Shown here in pieces: positions 8,973 to 16,671 of a stretch of DNA of 64,000 nt; position 1 is the stretch's first letter, and the number at the start of each line of letters is the position of its first letter. The notes under the pieces were generated by a model, which ran no database searches, was not told the origin of the DNA, and saw only the letters and a program-made list of their open reading frames with translations. The stretch lies in assembly GCF_002943755.1 (NCBI RefSeq), contig NZ_MQUB01000001.1:434001-498000 (forward strand), given 5' to 3'. Origin of the DNA: Aureitalea marina (lineage in GTDB: Bacteria; Bacteroidota; Bacteroidia; Flavobacteriales; Flavobacteriaceae). Made by a program: the position numbers and the translations under genes.

Positions 8973-9665
8973 TTATTTGACCCTGGCCTGGAACTCGTCA
9001 ATTACTCCTTCGTAACGACGAAGAACTCGATCCCACTCTTTAAAGAGTTCGTCACTCTTGACACTGACCATTGCTAAACCAGAGGCTTCACTAACCAGTT
9101 TTACTTTAAAGGTTAATGGGTCATCAGAAGCTTCTTTTACGATGATCCTTGAACGAACCGTATTTTGCTTAAAGGTCTTCAGCTCCCAGGCAGTTCTTAG
9201 GTAGCCCGTTTCCTTATCGGTCATTTCGATTACATCGATGTACGAGAGTACGATCTGGTTGATAAGTTTCCAAGCTTCGTCCTTATCGGTCTTGTTGACC
9301 TTAAGTTCAATATCGATGTTGGCAATATCTGTCTGAACCGATGCGTCATATGCATCGTCTCTTTGCATTTCGATATAATATGTTTTTGGAGGGGAGGTCA
9401 TCTTCTTCTTGTTACAGAATTCGATGCGCTCCGTCAGGAAACCTATCTTTTTAGCTATTACGGTAACACAGTCATTGCTGGGGACAGTCACTTCGACAGT
9501 TCCTTTACCAACCATTTTACCGTTAACATAAATTTCAGCATCTGACTCGGAAGTCCCGACTTCGATTCTTTTTTTACCGAAATCGTCTTCTGTGTTCATG
9601 GAAATTCCTGGTGTGGCTACCAACACCAAAAAACTGAAGAGGGCGAGAGCGTAGTGTTTTTTCAT
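8973..9665 (-). CDS. Exported PEGA-domain protein
   Basis: A 230-residue protein with an N-terminal signal peptide (MKKHYALALFSFLVLVATPG). Residues 33-100 fit the PEGA beta-sandwich: SDAEIYVNGKMVGKGT and VTVIAKKIGFLTERIEF carry the family's YVNGxxxG and KxGY-like positions. The remaining 130 residues (SYIDVIEMTDKETGYLRTAW and beyond) look like a second mixed alpha/beta domain without a known signature. PEGA domains occur in surface and periplasmic proteins and probably bind glycans or proteins; no enzyme activity is implied. On the minus strand TATATTTA (9692-9699) lies where a -7 element is expected. Confidence 0.8.
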   Translation of the reverse strand: MKKHYALALFSFLVLVATPGISMNTEDDFGKKRIEVGTSESDAEIYVNGKMVGKGTVEVTVPSNDCVTVIAKKIGFLTERIEFCNKKKMTSPPKTYYIEMQRDDAYDASVQTDIANIDIELKVNKTDKDEAWKLINQIVLSYIDVIEMTDKETGYLRTAWELKTFKQNTVRSRIIVKEASDDPLTFKVKLVSEASGLAMVSVKSDELFKEWDRVLRRYEGVIDEFQARVK

Positions 9666-9787
9666 TTGGAGAGTTATTTAGTTAATTGGCCTAAATATAC
9701 GGGAATTTTGTAGGAATTAATTCTGACTAAAATAAATGTTAACATAACACCCAGATAGACAGAAATTTAAGCTAATTGCTCCCTGGC

Positions 9788-9976
9788 TTAGTCCTTCAGG
9801 TACCATTTCAGGAAGAGAAGCAATCCTGAAAAAAGCAGGAATCCGACCAATACCCATAGGCTACCTTTGTAGTGTTTTCGGTGTAATTGCTTGTCTTTTC
9901 GATAGCTGAATACCATCAGAGCCACAAAGGCGATCACAAAGAAAATAGCAAAGATCAACTGGCCGGAACTAAACAT
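9788..9976 (-). CDS. Small two-TM membrane protein
   Basis: A 62-residue protein with two hydrophobic segments (about residues 6-23 and 40-57) joined by a basic loop, RKDKQLHRKHYKGS. I recognise the pattern as a small conserved hypothetical found widely in Flavobacteriia, but no function is known. The gene stands alone, divergent from the MazG-like gene, and has its own promoter-like sequence at 9999-10030. Confidence 0.75.
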   Translation of the reverse strand: MFSSGQLIFAIFFVIAFVALMVFSYRKDKQLHRKHYKGSLWVLVGFLLFSGLLLFLKWYLKD

Positions 9977-9998
9977 AAAATACGTAGTTTTAGTCCTG

Positions 9999-10030
9999 CA
10001 AATTTACGATCAATACCACACATTATGCAA
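9999..10030 (-). promoter_or_regulatory. Minus-strand promoter for the small membrane protein
   Basis: On the minus strand TTG (10028-10030), 21 bases, then TAAATTTG (9999-10006), an exact TAnnTTTG, 23 bases before the start at 9976. It overlaps the first codons of the divergent gene. Confidence 0.5.
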
Positions 10031-10411
10031 GACAAGATAGCCGCAGTTGCCAAATTTCACGATGCTTTCGGTCTGGGGATCAGACATAGCCCCAAAGCCG
10101 ACCTGGGCGAATCCCTGAACCTACTTCGCTATAAACTGATGCGCGAGGAGAATGAGGAATATCTGGAAGCGGCCAACGACGGAGACCTGGTAGAGGTTGC
10201 CGATGCTTTAGGCGATATGCTGTACATCTTGTGTGGTACCATCATTGAGCACGGCATGCAGTACAAGATCGAGGAAGTATTTGCAGAGATCCAGCGCAGC
10301 AATATGAGCAAATTGGGTGCCGATGGTAAGCCCATATACCGGGAAGATGGTAAAGTGCTGAAAGGACCTAACTATTTTAAACCGGACATTGCCGGTATCC
10401 TGGAGAACTAA
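10025..10411 (+). CDS. MazG-like nucleoside triphosphate pyrophosphohydrolase
   Basis: A 128-residue all-alpha NTP pyrophosphatase. The metal-binding motifs are EENEEYLEA (the EExxE helix) and EVADALGDMLYI (ExxDxxxD helix), as in the phosphoribosyl-ATP diphosphatase/MazG superfamily. Such enzymes hydrolyse non-canonical or excess NTPs to NMP and pyrophosphate. The C-terminus (GPNYFKPDI) is typical of a widespread stand-alone family. Upstream in-frame codons exist, but ATG 10025 (MQDKIAAVAKF) fits the family start. Its stop overlaps the convergent ilvE stop by four bases. It is not HisE, since no histidine genes are nearby. Confidence 0.88.
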   Translation: MQDKIAAVAKFHDAFGLGIRHSPKADLGESLNLLRYKLMREENEEYLEAANDGDLVEVADALGDMLYILCGTIIEHGMQYKIEEVFAEIQRSNMSKLGADGKPIYREDGKVLKGPNYFKPDIAGILEN

Positions 10412-11478
10412 TTGATGGGGTATCGCCAGTTGTACGGATCCGGTGCGCAGTTGTATTGAATATCGTTCAGCGCCTTTTTGAATCTGATTGCATAGGAACT
10501 CTCCTGGGCAGGTAGATCATATTTTGTGCCCCTGTAAGAAAAGGCCTTAACCGGGCTGACAACGGCAGCGGTTCCCGCCCCGAATATCTCTTTAAGTGTT
10601 CCTTGCTGTGCAGCTTCCACGATCTCACTGACTTCAACTCGTCTTACTTCCACATCAATGCCGGCGTCCTTAGCCAGGGTAATGAGACTCTTTCTTGTAA
10701 CTCCATCCAGAATACGGTCGTTGGTTGGAGCTGTCAACAATTTATCTCCAACTCGGAAGAAGACATTCATGGTACCAGCCTCTTCCAGGAATTGATGGGA
10801 ATTGGCATCGGTCCAGATGACTTGTTGGAAACCTTGCTCCTGGGCCAAACGGGTAGGATAGAACTGAGCTCCATAATTACCCGCCGCTTTGGCATAACCA
10901 ACTCCGCCGTCAGCTGCACGGCTATATTTTTCGGCTATGACCACACTGACATCACCAGAGTAATAAGCTTGTGCAGGCGAGAGTATGATCATGAATTTAT
11001 ATTGGTTGGCAGCGGATGCCGATACCCCGATCTCACTGGCGATCACAAACGGACGGATATAAAGGGAATTCCCCAGACCTGGTTTTATCCAGTCATTATC
11101 CATACGCAGTAACTCTTCCAAAGCGCCAAAAAAGTACTCCCGTGGAAATTCGGGTATGGCCAGGCGCTCTGACGACTTGTTGATCCGGTTGAAATTCTCA
11201 TCCGGTCGGAACAGGAAGACCTTGCCCTGATCGTCCTTGTATGCTTTCATACCCTCAAACACCGCTTGACCATAATGAAATACCTTGGCCGCTGGGGAAA
11301 TGGTCAACGGGCCGTAAGGTCGGATCGTTGGTTGCTGCCAATGTCCATTGATATAGTCACATTCGAACATATGATCGGTAAAGACCGTTCCAAAGACCAG
11401 CTTGTCAAAATCGACCTGATCGATACGGGATTCTGCAGCTTTTTTGACGATGATATCACTGACGGAAATGCTTTGCAT
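10408..11478 (-). CDS. ilvE: Branched-chain amino acid aminotransferase
   Basis: A 356-residue fold-type IV PLP enzyme of the larger BCAT class, which transfers amino groups between leucine, isoleucine or valine and 2-oxoglutarate. The PLP lysine is Lys197 in GYAKAAGNYG. Other family marks are FHYGQAVFEGMKAY, RPxENFxR-type FRPDENFNRI, SLYIRPF, EEAGTMNVFF and the phosphate-binding FGAGTAAVVSP. The protein could act in valine breakdown toward isobutyryl-CoA as well as in synthesis, which links it loosely to icmF. The gene stands alone in its orientation. Confidence 0.95.
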   Translation of the reverse strand: MQSISVSDIIVKKAAESRIDQVDFDKLVFGTVFTDHMFECDYINGHWQQPTIRPYGPLTISPAAKVFHYGQAVFEGMKAYKDDQGKVFLFRPDENFNRINKSSERLAIPEFPREYFFGALEELLRMDNDWIKPGLGNSLYIRPFVIASEIGVSASAANQYKFMIILSPAQAYYSGDVSVVIAEKYSRAADGGVGYAKAAGNYGAQFYPTRLAQEQGFQQVIWTDANSHQFLEEAGTMNVFFRVGDKLLTAPTNDRILDGVTRKSLITLAKDAGIDVEVRRVEVSEIVEAAQQGTLKEIFGAGTAAVVSPVKAFSYRGTKYDLPAQESSYAIRFKKALNDIQYNCAPDPYNWRYPIN

Positions 11479-11576
11479 GCAAGTGGTTATTTAGGGTGTA
11501 AAATTAGTTAAAATATGGCCATTTTCAGGCCAAAATTGCCGAAATTTGCAATGGACTAACCCATAAACCACATACC

Positions 11577-12098
11577 ATGAAAAAGTCATTATACATCGCC
11601 TTGCTAGCGACAATAGCCGTAGTTGGTTGTAAGGAAAAAACACAAGATGCAGAGGCTGAAACCTCAGCTGCACCAACGGAAGAAATTGCGGTGAATTATC
11701 AATCCTTCGGCCAACAGATCGATGATCAAGAAGTGTCGGATAAAGCGGCCATGTTGGAGCAATACATGAGCATGAAAGAGGGAGATACTATTGCTATGAA
11801 ATTTCGTTCCAAGGTCAACACAGTATGTCAGATGAAAGGATGCTGGATGCGACTGGATCTGGGAGATGAGGAAGTTCATGTGACCTTTAAGGATTACGGT
11901 TTCTTCGTTCCCAAGGATATCGCAGATCAGGAAGTGATCGTCGAGGGAATCGCCTATGTGGAGATGACCGATGTGGATACCTTGAAACACTTTGCAGAGG
12001 ACGCTGGAAAACCACAAGCCGAGATCGATGCCATAACCGAACCTCAGCTGACCTATGCCTTCCTGTCCTCTGGTGTGCTGCTGCCAGAAAAACAATAA
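11577..12098 (+). CDS. DUF4920 lipoprotein
   Basis: A 173-residue protein with a lipoprotein signal (MKKSLYIALLATIAVVGC), a short acidic linker, and a DUF4920 domain from about residue 40. The conserved core is CQMKGCWM, a Cys-x4-Cys-Trp pattern, followed by VTFKDYGFFVPKD. Two conserved cysteines in a periplasmic domain suggest metal or heme binding, or a disulfide; this is inference. It is followed after two bases by mnmD and probably shares its transcript. Confidence 0.88.
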   Translation: MKKSLYIALLATIAVVGCKEKTQDAEAETSAAPTEEIAVNYQSFGQQIDDQEVSDKAAMLEQYMSMKEGDTIAMKFRSKVNTVCQMKGCWMRLDLGDEEVHVTFKDYGFFVPKDIADQEVIVEGIAYVEMTDVDTLKHFAEDAGKPQAEIDAITEPQLTYAFLSSGVLLPEKQ

Positions 12099-12100
12099 CC

Positions 12101-12769
12101 TTGAAACGCAAACTGCTGCGTACAGCCGATGGTTCCCTGACCATTCATCTACCGGAATGGAATGAGCACTATCACTCTCATCATGGAGCCATAGCAGAGG
12201 CCGAGCATGTCTTCATGCAGATGGGATTGAACCATTGCCTAAAGCAGTTTGACGAGCGACCGATCGCTGTATTGGAGATCGGATTCGGAACAGGATTAAA
12301 TGCCTTGATGACCCTTCAGCAAGGGATGCGTCAGGGCATTTCGTTTCATTACCGCACACTGGAAGCTTATCCGGTAGCTGAGATGGAGTATAGTCAATTG
12401 AACTATCCGGAGTTGTTGGAGGCGGACTCGAAAATCTTTTCAGATTTGCATCAGGCGGACTGGAATACAACGGTGAACATTAGCCCAGGCTTCGACCTGG
12501 AGAAGGTTAATATTCGCTTGGAGGATTTTGAACCGAGTGGAGACCGGCATCTAATCTTCTTTGACGCCTTTGGACCGCGGGTCCAACCAGAGCTATGGAC
12601 GGAAACTGTATTTGAGAAGATGCATGCCGAACTGCTTGACGGTGGAAGCTTGGTCACCTATTCTGCCAAAGGGAGTGTGAGAAGAGCCATGCAGTCCGTA
12701 GGATTCGAGGTTGAACGCTTGCCCGGTCCACCCGGAAAACGGGAAATGCTCAGAGCGACCAGGACTTAG
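12101..12769 (+). CDS. mnmD: tRNA 5-methylaminomethyl-2-thiouridine methyltransferase MnmD
   Basis: A 222-residue SAM-dependent methyltransferase corresponding to the N-terminal half of MnmC, which completes mnm5s2U at the tRNA wobble position. Seen: LTIHLPEWNEHYHSHHGAIAEAEH, written here as LTIHLPEWNEHYHSHHGA plus IAEAEHVF, both family hallmarks; the SAM loop VLEIGFGTGLNAL; and FFDAFGPRVQPELW near the active site. No FAD oxidase domain is present, which is usual in Bacteroidetes. The start is TTG at 12101, two bases after the previous stop; no ATG fits the family N-terminus (KRKLLRTADGSLTI). This implies translational coupling. Confidence 0.92.
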   Translation: MKRKLLRTADGSLTIHLPEWNEHYHSHHGAIAEAEHVFMQMGLNHCLKQFDERPIAVLEIGFGTGLNALMTLQQGMRQGISFHYRTLEAYPVAEMEYSQLNYPELLEADSKIFSDLHQADWNTTVNISPGFDLEKVNIRLEDFEPSGDRHLIFFDAFGPRVQPELWTETVFEKMHAELLDGGSLVTYSAKGSVRRAMQSVGFEVERLPGPPGKREMLRATRT

Positions 12770-12772
12770 CCG

Positions 12773-12780
12773 TATCTTTG
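12773..12780 (+). promoter_or_regulatory. -7 element upstream of the TIGR01777 gene
   Basis: TATCTTTG matches TAnnTTTG exactly, just after the mnmD stop and 13 bases before ATG 12794. The -33 element is not evident. Confidence 0.4.
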
Positions 12781-12793
12781 TAAAAAAGTGCAA

Positions 12794-13699
12794 ATGAAAG
12801 TACTCATTGCAGGAGCTACTGGGTTGATCGGTCAGGAATTGGTGCGGCAATGCCTGGAAAAAGAGATAGCGGTCAATTACCTGACCACCCGTAAGGATAA
12901 GATCATTCACCGAGAAAATTACAATGGATATCACTGGAGTCCGGACCATGGTGAAATGGACCTGGATGCCCTAAAGGGCGTAACTGTCGTCATAAACTTG
13001 GCCGGTGCCACGGTGGCAAAACGTTGGAACAAGTCCTATAAAGAGCAGGTACTCAATAGCCGTATACAGACCGCACAAGTTATATTCAATGGGCTAAGTA
13101 GTATAGAACACAGAGTCCAACATTATATAGGAGCCAGCGGTATCAGCTATTACCCAGATTCTGATAAGGAGCGCTACAAGGAAGATTTCGAGCAACACTC
13201 ACCTTCATTTTTAGGTCGTGTAACTCGAGACTGGGAGGCTGCCGCTCTGGCCATGGAAAAACTAGGAGTAAAAGTTGGCCTGGTCCGAACTGGACTGGTC
13301 ATGGATATGCAGGCAGGAGCTCTGCCTCAGATGGTCGGCCCGATCAGGAAAGGACTGGGTGCGCCTCTGGGACGAGGTACTCAATGGCAAAGTTGGATTC
13401 ATATCAAGGATATAGCCGCGATCTATCTGTTCATGGCAGAAAATGGTCTTACCGGCATTTACAATGGAGTGGCACCTAATCCGGTCACGAATAAAGCCTT
13501 AACCTTGAAGATTGCCCAAGTCATCGGGAAGAAGATCATCCTGCCCCCAGTACCGGCATTCATGCTTCGCCTAATGTTGGGCGAAATGGCTGATCTTGTC
13601 CTGGAAGGGCAATGGGTGAGCTGCGAAAAGATCAGGCAAGCCGGATATGTCTTCCAATATGACCATGTAGACTTGGCACTCGACGATCTGTTAGGCTAA
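12794..13699 (+). CDS. TIGR01777-family NAD(P)-dependent epimerase-like protein
   Basis: A 301-residue extended SDR protein. It shows the nucleotide-binding GATGLIGQEL at the N-terminus, VVINLAGATVAKRW, which is characteristic of the YfcH/TIGR01777 family, IGASGISYYPD, and the C-terminal LPPVPAFMLRLMLGEMADLVLEGQ with its DUF1731-like ending. Family members' physiological substrates are mostly unknown. ATG 12794 gives the usual start MKVLIAGATG; a GTG six bases earlier is less likely. The gene lies between mnmD and grpE in the same direction, with promoter-like elements on both sides. Confidence 0.9.
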   Translation: MKVLIAGATGLIGQELVRQCLEKEIAVNYLTTRKDKIIHRENYNGYHWSPDHGEMDLDALKGVTVVINLAGATVAKRWNKSYKEQVLNSRIQTAQVIFNGLSSIEHRVQHYIGASGISYYPDSDKERYKEDFEQHSPSFLGRVTRDWEAAALAMEKLGVKVGLVRTGLVMDMQAGALPQMVGPIRKGLGAPLGRGTQWQSWIHIKDIAAIYLFMAENGLTGIYNGVAPNPVTNKALTLKIAQVIGKKIILPPVPAFMLRLMLGEMADLVLEGQWVSCEKIRQAGYVFQYDHVDLALDDLLG

Positions 13700-13714
13700 T
13701 AACCCATGTGACAT

Positions 13715-13747
13715 TTTGACATTTTACAGGAATTGGCGTTACTTTTG
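13715..13747 (+). promoter_or_regulatory. Promoter of the grpE-dnaJ operon
   Basis: TTTG (13715-13718), 21 bases, TACTTTTG (13740-13747), an exact TAnnTTTG. It lies 36 bases before the grpE start. This looks like a normal housekeeping promoter; I see no CIRCE inverted repeat. Confidence 0.6.
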
Positions 13748-13783
13748 CAGCCTCGTAATCACATTGTACATTATATCAATTCA

Positions 13784-14317
13784 ATGAGTAAGAAAGAAGA
13801 ACAAGAGATCACACCAGAAGAAGCTGTGAAGCCTGAGAAGAAAAGCAAAAAGGCCAAAAAGGAAGGAGAGGAATTGGAGACGGTAAAGGCTGATCTGGCG
13901 GCCGAAAAGGATCGCTATCTGCGCTTGTTTGCAGAGTTCGAAAATTATAAACGCAGAACGACCAAGGAGCGGGTCGAGTTATTTAAAACGGCTGGTCAGG
14001 AGGTCATGGTTGCCTTACTCCCTGTATTAGACGACTTTGATCGGGCGTTGAAAGAAATTGAGCGTTCAGGAGATGATGGCCTATTCCAAGGGGTAGAACT
14101 GATCAGCAACAAACTGAAAGAGACCTTGCGCGCTCAGGGCTTGAAGGCTACTGATGATGAGGTTGGGACCACTTTTGATGCCGAGATCCATGAGGCCGTA
14201 ACCCAAATCCCTGCTCCATCAGATGAAATGAAGGGCAAGGTGATCGACGTGATCGAAAAGGGCTATACCCTGGGCGAGAAGATCATTCGATTCCCCAAGG
14301 TAGTGATAGGACAATAA
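13784..14317 (+). CDS. grpE: Nucleotide exchange factor GrpE
   Basis: A 177-residue GrpE. The N-terminal 40 residues are charged and lysine/glutamate rich, followed by the long dimerising coiled coil with RYLRLFAEFENYKRRTTKER and then the beta domain, with family marks LLPVLDDFDRAL, AEIHEAVTQIP and KGYTLGEKIIRFPKVVIGQ. GrpE dimers release ADP from DnaK. ATG 13784 (MSKKEEQEITPEE) is preferred over an upstream TTG that would overlap the promoter. dnaJ starts four bases after the stop, so the pair is one operon; dnaK is not in the window. Confidence 0.96.
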   Translation: MSKKEEQEITPEEAVKPEKKSKKAKKEGEELETVKADLAAEKDRYLRLFAEFENYKRRTTKERVELFKTAGQEVMVALLPVLDDFDRALKEIERSGDDGLFQGVELISNKLKETLRAQGLKATDDEVGTTFDAEIHEAVTQIPAPSDEMKGKVIDVIEKGYTLGEKIIRFPKVVIGQ

Positions 14318-14321
14318 GGAG

Positions 14322-15437
14322 ATGAAGGAAGATTTTTATGACATATTAGGCGTCTCTAAGAACGCTACTTCGGCCGAGATCAAAAAGGCCTACAGAAAGA
14401 AGGCCATTGAGTATCATCCGGATAAGAATCCAGGCGATACCAAAGCTGAAGAGATGTTCAAGAAGGCAGCAGAAGCCTACGAAGTACTTAGTGACCCGGA
14501 CAAGAAAGCCAAATATGACCAATTTGGTCACCAAGCCTTTGAAGGAGGAGGATTTGGAGGTGGCGGCATGAATATGGACGACATTTTCAGCCAATTCGGT
14601 GATATTTTTGGAAGTGCATTTGGGGGTGGTGGCTTTGGTGGTTTTGGTTTTGGCGGCGGCGGACAACGCCGTGTCAAAGGCAGTAACCTGAGGATACGGG
14701 TTAAACTGAGCCTGGAGGACATTGCTAACGGAGTCGATAAGAAGATCAAGGTCAAACGAAAGAAGGTTGCGGCAGGGACTACTTACAAAACCTGTGGCAC
14801 CTGTAATGGTCAGGGCCAGGTTACCCGAATTCAGAATACCATCTTGGGCCGCATGCAGACAGCCACAACCTGTTCTACTTGTGGCGGAAGTGGCCAGGTA
14901 GTGGATTCTCGTGGAAGCGGATCTGATTCTATGGGTATGATGGTGGAAGAGGAAACTGTGAGTATCAAAATACCTGCGGGTGTAGTAGATGGCATGCAGT
15001 TAAAGGTTTCCGGAAAGGGAAACGAAGCTCCTGGAGGAGGAATTGCCGGAGACCTTTTGGTCGCTATAGAAGAAATGCCACACGAGCAACTTCAACGGGA
15101 TGGCGATAACCTGCATTACGACCTGTATATCAGTTTTAGCGATGCCGCCCTGGGAACCTCCCAGGAGATAGACACTGTAAGTGGTAAGGTCAGGATCAAG
15201 ATCGAACCGGGTACTCAGAGTGGAAAGATCCTCCGTCTGAGAAACAAAGGAATTCCTAGTATCAATGGGTATGGTTCCGGAGATCTGCTGGTCCATGTCA
15301 ATGTTTGGACTCCACGTCACTTATCCAAGGAACAAAAAGAATTCTTCCAGCGGATGAAAACGGACGAGAACTTTGAGCCGAAACCTGAAAAACAGGACAA
15401 GTCATTCTTTGAAAAGGTAAAGGACATGTTTTCTTAA
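14322..15437 (+). CDS. dnaJ: Chaperone DnaJ with only two zinc motifs
   Basis: A 371-residue Hsp40. The J domain carries YHPDKNPGD (HPD), followed by a glycine/phenylalanine region (about residues 70-115) and the C-terminal substrate-binding domains, ending SFFEKVKDMFS. Canonical DnaJ has four CxxCxGxG motifs; here only CGTCNGQG (Cys158, Cys161) and CSTCGGSG (Cys184, Cys187) are present. Their spacing matches motifs II and III, so zinc site 2, needed for work with DnaK, is kept and site 1 (motifs I and IV) is absent. I recall the same reduction in other Flavobacteriia. A strong terminator lies 88 bases downstream. Confidence 0.95.
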   Translation: MKEDFYDILGVSKNATSAEIKKAYRKKAIEYHPDKNPGDTKAEEMFKKAAEAYEVLSDPDKKAKYDQFGHQAFEGGGFGGGGMNMDDIFSQFGDIFGSAFGGGGFGGFGFGGGGQRRVKGSNLRIRVKLSLEDIANGVDKKIKVKRKKVAAGTTYKTCGTCNGQGQVTRIQNTILGRMQTATTCSTCGGSGQVVDSRGSGSDSMGMMVEEETVSIKIPAGVVDGMQLKVSGKGNEAPGGGIAGDLLVAIEEMPHEQLQRDGDNLHYDLYISFSDAALGTSQEIDTVSGKVRIKIEPGTQSGKILRLRNKGIPSINGYGSGDLLVHVNVWTPRHLSKEQKEFFQRMKTDENFEPKPEKQDKSFFEKVKDMFS

Positions 15438-15465
15438 AAAACAATCCTTGTTAAATTATTTTACC

Positions 15466-15559
15466 TATATTTGACTGTCGCTTCTCTTAAAGCGATAATT
15501 TTTCTTTTTCATAGCAATTTTTTTCCCACCCTTAACGCAAGTTGAGGGTGGGTTTTGTT
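15466..15559 (+). ncRNA. Candidate small RNA downstream of dnaJ
   Basis: The 303 bases between dnaJ and the next ABC gene are not coding. TATATTTG (15466-15473) is an exact -7 element, with TTG 15 bases upstream. It would start a transcript near 15480 that has a 6-bp hairpin (TCGCTT/AAGCGA, 15478-15495), a pyrimidine-rich linker (15496-15524) and the terminator at 15525-15559. A 75-80 nt RNA is plausible. The alternative is a simple dnaJ 3' UTR. Confidence 0.35.
15525..15559 (+). terminator. Strong intrinsic terminator
   Basis: CCCACCCTTAAC and GTTGAGGGTGGG form a 12-bp stem with one T-G wobble, capped by the stable tetraloop GCAA and followed by TTTTGTTT. Confidence 0.9.
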
Positions 15560-15711
15560 TATAGACTCTTTTTCAGACAACTAGCTTATTACGGACCACT
15601 ATTTCCAAGGGCAACTACTCTTTTGTTCCAACGGTCTGTAACAAACATTTCACTTCTCATACAAACAGTTGAATCACCGACTAAAATGCTGGTAACCATG
15701 CCCTAAATCGG

Positions 15712-15719
15712 TATCTTTG
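15712..15719 (+). promoter_or_regulatory. -7 element of the ABC exporter operon
   Basis: TATCTTTG is an exact TAnnTTTG, 22 bases before ATG 15741. No convincing -33 TTG is at the normal distance. Confidence 0.45.
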
Positions 15720-15740
15720 CCAGTCTCATTAACTAACTCT

Positions 15741-16667
15741 ATGCACAATCTCCTAATTGCCGACTCCGTAACTAAGAATTATGGCGAGTTTCGGGCGTTG
15801 AACGAAGTCTCTATTTCCGTACCACAGGGAAGTATTTTTGGACTCTTAGGTCCAAATGGAGCAGGGAAGACCACCCTGATCCGAATCATTAACCAGATCA
15901 CCATGCCGGATACCGGATCCGTGACCTTGGATGGCGAACCTTTGCGGCCGGATCACATTCGGTACATCGGTTATCTGCCCGAGGAACGCGGTCTGTACAA
16001 GAGTATGAAGGTTGGGGAACAGGCGCTATACCTGGCTCAATTAAAAGGATTGTCCAAAGCCGATGCCAAAAAGAAGTTGCTCTATTGGTTTGAGCGTCTG
16101 GAGATCGGCGATTGGTGGAACAAAAAGATCCAGGAGCTGTCCAAAGGGATGGCTCAGAAGATTCAATTTGTCGTTACTGTCTTGCACGAGCCCAAGCTGT
16201 TGATCTTTGACGAACCATTCAGTGGTTTTGATCCAATCAATGCCAATCTGATCAAAGAACAGATCCTTTATTTACGGGATCAAGGCTCTACTGTTATTTT
16301 CTCCACCCACCGTATGGAATCTGTGGAAGAAATGTGCGATCATATTGCCTTGATCCACAAATCCAACAAGATTCTGGATGGTAAGCTACTGGATATCAAA
16401 CGAGCCTATAAATCCAACACGTATGAAGTCGGATTGATCGCTCCAGATCGAGATCAGGTGACTGCTCAACTCAAGGAGCGATTTGAACTTTTTCCAGCAG
16501 ATTTTAAGACCATCAATGATGAGTTGCAATACAAGATCAGGATACCAGAGGATCACTCTGCCAATCAGTTGGTTCAATTCCTAACGACCAAAGGGTCCTT
16601 AACCCATTTTGTGGAAGTGGTCCCGACCGCCAATGATATCTTTATAGAAACAGTCAGCAAAAACTAG
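15741..16667 (+). CDS. ABC-2 type transporter, ATP-binding subunit (NatA-like)
   Basis: A 308-residue ATPase with Walker A GPNGAGKTT near residue 40, signature ELSKGMAQKIQ and Walker B LLIFDEPFSGFDP, plus a C-terminal regulatory extension of about 80 residues, as in NatA and other ABC-2 exporters. It pairs with the membrane subunit four bases downstream. The start is ATG 15741 (MHNLLIADSVTKNYG); a frame opening at 15717 would overlap the promoter. The substrate is unknown; NatAB pumps sodium, but many relatives move other compounds. Confidence 0.93.
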   Translation: MHNLLIADSVTKNYGEFRALNEVSISVPQGSIFGLLGPNGAGKTTLIRIINQITMPDTGSVTLDGEPLRPDHIRYIGYLPEERGLYKSMKVGEQALYLAQLKGLSKADAKKKLLYWFERLEIGDWWNKKIQELSKGMAQKIQFVVTVLHEPKLLIFDEPFSGFDPINANLIKEQILYLRDQGSTVIFSTHRMESVEEMCDHIALIHKSNKILDGKLLDIKRAYKSNTYEVGLIAPDRDQVTAQLKERFELFPADFKTINDELQYKIRIPEDHSANQLVQFLTTKGSLTHFVEVVPTANDIFIETVSKN

Positions 16668-16671
16668 CCAT

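Noticed and set aside
10603-11112. 169-codon plus-strand frame opposite ilvE
   Set aside because: Shadow of ilvE; no promoter or family features.
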